Of a stretch of DNA of 64,000 nucleotides, positions 59,198 through 64,000 are shown one piece after another. A program made the position numbers and the translations under genes. Source of the stretch: Paguma larvata (Eukaryota; Chordata; Mammalia; Carnivora; Viverridae); the NCBI GenBank assembly GCA_030068075.1, contig CM057830.1, forward strand, positions 21,050,247-21,114,246, given 5' to 3'. The number at the start of each line of letters is the position of its first letter. The stretch's first letter is position 1. Under the pieces are notes generated by a model. That model was not told the origin of the DNA. It searched no databases and worked only from the letters and a program-made list of their open reading frames with translations.

Positions 59198-61500
59198 AAG
59201 AAAAGAGTGAATCATCACATAGAAATGAACACCAAAAAGACCAACAGCTAACATTTCAAGAAAAACAATGCCAGTATGCCATGGTCTGACATATTCAAAC
59301 TGCTAAAGTAAATAAAGAAATGAACTGACAACTAAGGTTCCTATATCCAGCAGAGCTATCTTTCAAAATGAAGACAAAATGAAGACATTCCGAGATGAAC
59401 TAAAACTGAAAGAATCTGTTATGAATTCTGCAAGAAGAAATTCTAAATGAAGCTCTTCAGCATAAAAAGAATGAGCCAGACTTATAAAATATAAAATACA
59501 TTGGAAAAAATACTGATATCCACTAAAAACAATTATGTAGATAATTAGACCAATATAATTACATAGTGATATTCATTTTTTATAATTGATATAAAAGACA
59601 ATTATACAAAACTATAAAGTTGTATTTTGGTCATGTAAGATACACAAATACACATTTGGCAATAAACACAAAGGTAAGGGTTGCGAATGAAGCTATACTG
59701 GAGTAAGGAAATAAAACCAAATGGTACCACCAATTCACAGGAAGAAAAAGGACATAAGAAGTTTAATATAAAATAGAACAGATTCTGTAAATATATTTAG
59801 GTTTTCCTTTCTACTAGATTCTTCAATAGACATATACTTACATAAAGGAATAATTTTGACGATGTATTGTTGGTTGTATAACAGATATATAGACATAATA
59901 TGTATAAAAATGATAGCACGGTGAAGGTGAGTGGGAATGGAGCTATAAAGAAGTAAAGGTTCTGTATCACACCAGCAACCTAGAATTGTGAACTCTGTGA
60001 AATTATCCTTAAAAGTGAAGAAAAAATAAAATCGGAGACAAACAATAATTGAGGCAGTTTGTTTTCAGTAGACCTGCCTTGCAAGAAATATTGAAAGAAG
60101 TTCTTTAGGGGGAAGGAAAATGATATAGGTCAGAATCTCCTATCCGTAAAAAGAAAGGGATACTGACAAAAGAATAAAGGTAAAATACAAATTTTCATTT
60201 TTCTTATTCTAAATTGATATAACAGATAAAAGCCTTTTCAAAATAATAATTCCAGCAATGTATGTGATAATTATATGCACATATAGACACATATGTATTT
60301 GTGTCATGTATGCCTATGTATAAGTGAAATGAATGCTAGCAATGATACAATGGACAGATGAAGGAATTAGGAATATTTTGTTAGTATAAGGTACCTGTAC
60401 TATCCATGAAGCAATATAATTGCATTTGAAAGTGGTTTTGGATTATACGTAAATGTATATTGCAAGCACTAGGGCAGACAACCACTATAAAAAAGTAAAA
60501 ATGAAGTATAATTAATATCCTGAGAGAAAATGGAACATATACAATGCTCACTTAAAACCATACGTACATAGAGAATATAAAAAAGTCAAACTCACAAGCA
60601 GAGAGCAGAATGGTGGCTATCAGGAGGCTGGGGGTAGGGAAATGTGGATATACTGGTTAAAGGGTAAAAAGTTTCAGTTATGCAGGATGGATAAGTTTGG
60701 GATATCTGATGTACAGGACAGTGACTATGGCTAACTATACTGTACTGTACACTTTAAATTTGCTAAGAGAGTAAGTCTTAAATATTATCACCTAGAAAAA
60801 AAGGTAATTATGTGAGATGATGGATATGTTAATCAATTCACTATGAATACATATGTCAAAACATCATGCATATATCTTAAATATAAGCAATTTTTATTTG
60901 TCAATTACACATTGATAAAACTTAAAGTAAATTTTAAAACCAACAAAAAGGTAGATGAAGTGTGGAAGTCAAAAATAAAAACAAATTACAGGGGCAGCAA
61001 AGAGAAAACAATATTAAATATGGTAGATATTAATCCAAGTATACCAAAAATCACTTTCAACACTGACAGTCTAAATATACCAGTTAAATGACAGAGACTG
61101 TCAGAACGCGTCAAAAACAAGACCTTGACATATGCTGTCTACAAGAAAACCACTTAAATATACAGAAACACATAGATTAAAAGTAGAGGGATGGAGATGG
61201 TTATACTAATACTAATCAAAGGAAGTGGGAGTAGCTTTATTAATTTCACACACAAAAGACTTCAGATCAAGTAAAATTATTAGAGATAAAGAGGGGTGCT
61301 ACATAATGATAAAGGGATTAATAATCCAGTAAAACACAGTATGCCTTAACGTGTATGCACTTTTATAATAGAGTATCAAAATATACGAAAAAAGGCTGAT
61401 CTAACTGCAAAGAGAAATAGGCGAATCCACTATTATAGCTGGATTTATTAACACTATCAGAAACAGACAGATCCAAGAGGCAGAAAAATCACTTAAGAAC

Positions 61501-61698
61501 TTAGGTGAACTCCCCAGCACCATCAAATGGGCATTCAGGCTTCCAGGGATTGTCTCCACACAAGGGGCATGGCCAATGGAGCTTTGACTTCCATTGTCTC
61601 TTCTGAGGGCAGTCTGGTTTCCAGTGCCCTGAAAGGCCACATAAGTGGCATTTGGGGCCCGGACCTTGAGAAGTCTGGTCTGACGTGTATAAGGGCAC
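61501..61698 (-). pseudogene. ERV gag nucleocapsid remnant (zinc knuckles)
   Basis: The nucleocapsid part of gag binds viral RNA. The 65-codon reading holds one intact C-x2-C-x4-H-x4-C zinc knuckle (about residues 18-31) and, about 30 residues later, a second cysteine set in which the expected histidine is replaced, so the second knuckle is probably dead. Two knuckles are fewer in class I viruses than one, so the exact lineage is open. The frame differs from that of the capsid part upstream, and a run of A bases (T run at about 61748-61760 on the plus strand) lies between them. Confidence 0.8.
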
Positions 61699-61815
61699 AA
61701 CTGAGGCCTCAAATTTTTCCTAAGCCCCCTTCCTGTTTTTGTTTTGTTTTTTTTTTTTGATCTTGGTTGTAATATACCCAATTGGCAGCTCATAAGAGCT
61801 CCTCCAGGGTCCCTT

Positions 61816-62270
61816 CTAAGCCAACAGGCAATTTTTGCATTTCCTCTGAATATCTAAGGCAGAATGAGTGACAAATTTGTCTTTTAAAATAATCTCAGCC
61901 TTGAGGGTGTCGGGGGAGACAGTCATATATTTAATGAGAGCCTCCCTCAACCTCTCCAGGAAGGCCATTGGGCTCTCATTTTGTGTTTGTAAAAGAGTGG
62001 CTAATTTAGCATAATTTAAGGGATTAATCTTAGATTTCCTTAATTTTTCCAAAACATAAGCATGGAGATGGCAGCACTGCCATTCCCCAATGGGATGGTC
62101 ATAGTCTCAATTAGGATCTTGGAGTCGAACTGCCTGAGCTCGAGTAGGGAGCTTGAAGTTCCCTGGGACCTCCAATTCCATGGTAATGAATGAGATGCTC
62201 ATCCCCATATCTCTTAGCTGCTGCTCAAACCCCACATTTTTCTGTCTCATTAAGAGTCTGATTTAACAAA
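61816..62270 (-). pseudogene. ERV gag capsid remnant with major homology region
   Basis: The capsid C-terminal part holds the major homology region: Q, then NES, AFLERLREA (about residues 24-39 of the ORF at 61816-62052), followed by the D-I-x-R-K block typical of class I capsids. The sequence upstream to about 62270 still resembles capsid but has stops. This part of gag assembles the core shell. The reading ends at a stop at 61816-61818. Confidence 0.8.
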
Positions 62271-63444
62271 AGCATTATATCTTTCCAGGTCAACTCAAAA
62301 ACATACGTAATATTCTGAAAAGCGTCTATATACTTATCCGATCAGAAAACTTACCTAGATTTCCTTTTATCTGCCTTAAACCTTGTAATGTAAAAGTTTC
62401 TCCTTCTGGCATTATAGCTACTTGTAAGGGAAACATGCCTGTTACATTACAGGGAAGGCCTGGATAAAGTGGGCAGCAGGGAGCAAAATTGTATTATTTT
62501 ATACAGATTGAGGACCCAAGAAGGAGGAGGAGATTAAGGTGTAAGACTTCCCTTCCTACTTCTTTACGTCTGCTTTGGACACAGATAAGGGGCTCTTAAT
62601 TGTTTCCCCTGGTTGATGAGAGAGCATAAGGCAAGCTGATAGGCTGCAAACACCCACTCCACCCCCTGGTGGGATACGTGTGATTCCTCAGACACTCCTG
62701 ACTGCCCAAAAACAAAGGAAAGGGGAAAAAACAAAGGGTTAACTGACAGAGACCACAGTCTTGCAGGACATGAGTCTCCATCTATTTACAAATATCTTGG
62801 TAAATCACAAGAAAAAGGCAATCTTATCAATAGCCTAATCTCCAGAAACCTATAGACTCCATTTCCTGGAGCCCCAGCACCACCCTTCCATAGTGATGTG
62901 GGACACAAAGGCAGAAGGAAATTGCAGATAGAACTAAATTTTCTTACAACCTGCAGCCCATTGACAAATAATTGAGGCAGGCAGAGTAAACATGTTTCTC
63001 CAGGAAGCATTAAGGCAAATGCTTTGCTGGGGAAAAAACAACCTTAGCTTGAGGGTAGCAAGATCATTGGGGACCCTCCCAGTGTACGGTGTCGCAGGAC
63101 AAACATGAGGGAAGAGGTCGTTTTGTCCGCCTGGCCGCTCCCCTCGCGGGGATTTAGATGCCTCTTAGCATTGGCAGGTCAGTATAAACCCCTGACTCGG
63201 ATCAGGCCTCTGTGGACCTGATTCTGCCTTAAGCCTTATGAGGTCATCACGGAATCTCAGGGTAGGACCCACTCAGGCTCCGTAGCCGAGACCGTGGAGC
63301 ACGGGCAATCATACACACATTCAGACAGATTGCAGACTTCCACCCAGGACTTCCCTGTCCTATGTGGCGACTATGTCGCCAGGGAGGTTATCAAGCTCCC
63401 CTTCCGCCTCTAGGGCGGGCCTGAATTTGGTCCTGGGTCCCCGG
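62271..63444 (-). pseudogene. ERV 5' gag / leader, decayed
   Basis: Minus-strand sequence between capsid and splice donor. Short ORFs at 62786-63010 and 62596-62781 are leftovers without a clear matrix-protein start. GC content and CpG count (63110-63260, 63400-63560) are higher than anywhere else in the window except the L1-A 5'UTR. Confidence 0.5.
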
Positions 63445-63666
63445 GGACACTTACCCAATCCGACGTCCCGTCCTGATAGAATTTTCTAATTCCCCCTAGA
63501 GTCTGTTTGAGTGCAGCGGTGGCCAACCACTGTCGGACCAGCAAGGGTCGGGATCCAGTGAAATCACTAGCGGCATGCCTTCCTTTCTGTCGCAGAGGCC
63601 CGCAATAAGTGGCTTCTCTGGTGACCTCCAACAATGGTGGCTCAAGGCGCCAGTGTGGCTGTCAGC

Positions 63667-63684
63667 TTCCTGGCCAATGCACCA
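63667..63684 (-). promoter_or_regulatory. ERV primer-binding site, tRNA-Gly type
   Basis: The minus strand reads 'tggtgcattggccaggaa'. The 3' end of mammalian tRNA-Gly(GCC) has the complement with one difference (G at position 14). It begins with TGG, as required for pairing to the CCA end, and lies next to the LTR end. Confidence 0.85.
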
Positions 63685-63687
63685 AAA

Positions 63688-64000
63688 ATATTACAGCAAA
63701 TACTCGATGCCCAGGAAGAGACAAGCTATATACACCTGGGGAATCAGAAAAGACTGTTTATTTCACACTGGTACCGGCCCAAAAGAGTCACCTCCAAAGA
63801 CTGAGCACATTAATCTATACATAATCTATACATTAGATTAGCATCTATACGAAATATAAAGAGTATCAGTGAACAATTAAAACCATCTGAGAAATATACA
63901 TTACCTATCCCGCAAAGATGATTTAAAAGATAGCTGCCTTCTCAGAAGAATCCGTAGAGAACAGGAGAAAAATAAGAATCTTTCCAATGCTAAAAGAAAA
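63688..64000 (-). mobile_element. ERV LTR (3' part), continues beyond window
   Basis: On the minus strand AATAAA (63762-63757) lies about 70 bases before the LTR end, followed by an R/U5-like 'agtcttttctgattcccc'. The U3 side contains near-tandem copies of 'tgtatagatta' (63812-63840). The LTR end next to the primer-binding site is not a perfect CA. The rest of the LTR is outside the window. Confidence 0.65.

Larger units (their letters stand above)
58350..61490 (+). mobile_element. Mosaic of ancient L1 (ORF1, 3'UTR and ORF2 start)
   Basis: Old L1 blocks in plus orientation: ORF1-like parts at 58380-58610, 58800-58975 and 59215-59470 ('ctatatccagcagagctatc' at the C-terminus), a second ORF1 C-terminus at 60060-60190 ('agacctgccttgcaagaaat'), an L1 3'UTR at 60570-60900 ('ggatatctgatgtacaggac', 'aatttgctaagagagtaagt'), and an ORF2 endonuclease start at about 60940-61480 ('catatgctgtctacaagaaa', a decayed match to the QETHL region). 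At least two elements are mixed. Two SINEs interrupt it. The 82-codon ORF at 60843 is a remnant. Confidence 0.65.
61501..63685 (-). mobile_element. Class I (gammaretrovirus-like) ERV fragment: leader and partial gag
   Basis: Read on the minus strand, from right to left: LTR, primer-binding site, about 0.7 kb leader, broken gag, then an abrupt end at 61501, where ancient L1 sequence begins. Protease, pol, env and the second LTR are absent from this side. A splice donor-like GTAAGT lies at 63454-63449, about 213 bases after the primer-binding site. Stops and frameshifts break gag, so no full protein can be made. It is an old, defective provirus. Confidence 0.85.

Noticed and set aside
63410..63634. 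74-codon ORF in the ERV leader
   Set aside because: Lies between primer-binding site and splice donor, where retroviruses have non-coding leader; no gag similarity.

Overview
This is non-coding nuclear DNA from a carnivore, almost certainly a cat-family (felid/feliform) genome. It contains 22 copies or fragments of a tRNA-Lys-derived SINE with the cat-type head (gcgcctgggtggctcag) and tail (aaaataaataaacgtt), plus L1 elements whose 3' ends match that background. I find no exon, no intact cellular gene and no functional RNA gene. Almost every ORF above 60 codons lies in an L1, a SINE (sense or antisense) or a retroviral remnant, or is a chance ORF in AT-rich DNA.

Layout. 1-12.1 kb: AT-rich DNA with two related LTR-like elements (1.31-1.78 and 2.70-3.25 kb), MIR pieces, an old inverted L1 piece (6.9-7.6 kb), an MLT1-type LTR (7.7-8.1 kb) and a cluster of SINEs (9.2-11.7 kb). 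12.1-18.5 kb: a full-length L1 (L1-A) between perfect 15-bp target-site duplications, with CpG-rich 5'UTR, broken ORF1 and ORF2, and a G-rich 3'UTR. 18.5-42 kb: old L1/L2/MIR debris, DNA-transposon remnants, a probable solo LTR (32.55-33.23 kb), a small U2 snRNA retrocopy (30.4 kb), a 185-bp L1 3' end with a 20-bp duplication, and a SINE-rich block (35.2-39.9 kb). 42.1-46.5 kb: a stretch I cannot assign to a known family that appears repetitive within itself. 48.0-54.4 kb: a second, older full-length L1 (L1-B) with a SINE at its 5' edge and an inverted L1 3' end inserted in ORF2. 54.4-61.5 kb: L2, SINEs and a mosaic of ancient L1. 61.5-64.0 kb: a minus-strand class I endogenous retrovirus (part of gag, leader, primer-binding site, start of an LTR) cut off at 61.5 kb and running out of the window.

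How the parts relate. The L1 machinery explains most of the window: L1-A, L1-B and the L1 3' ends moved themselves, while the SINEs and the U2 fragment show L1-type target sites and direct repeats. Insertions can be ordered where they nest: ancient L1 and L2 first, then L1-B, then the SINE and inverted L1 placed in or beside it. The retroviral fragment is a separate class with a primer-binding site fitting tRNA-Gly. Family names come from recognition by eye, and edges without a visible target-site duplication are uncertain by tens of bases.
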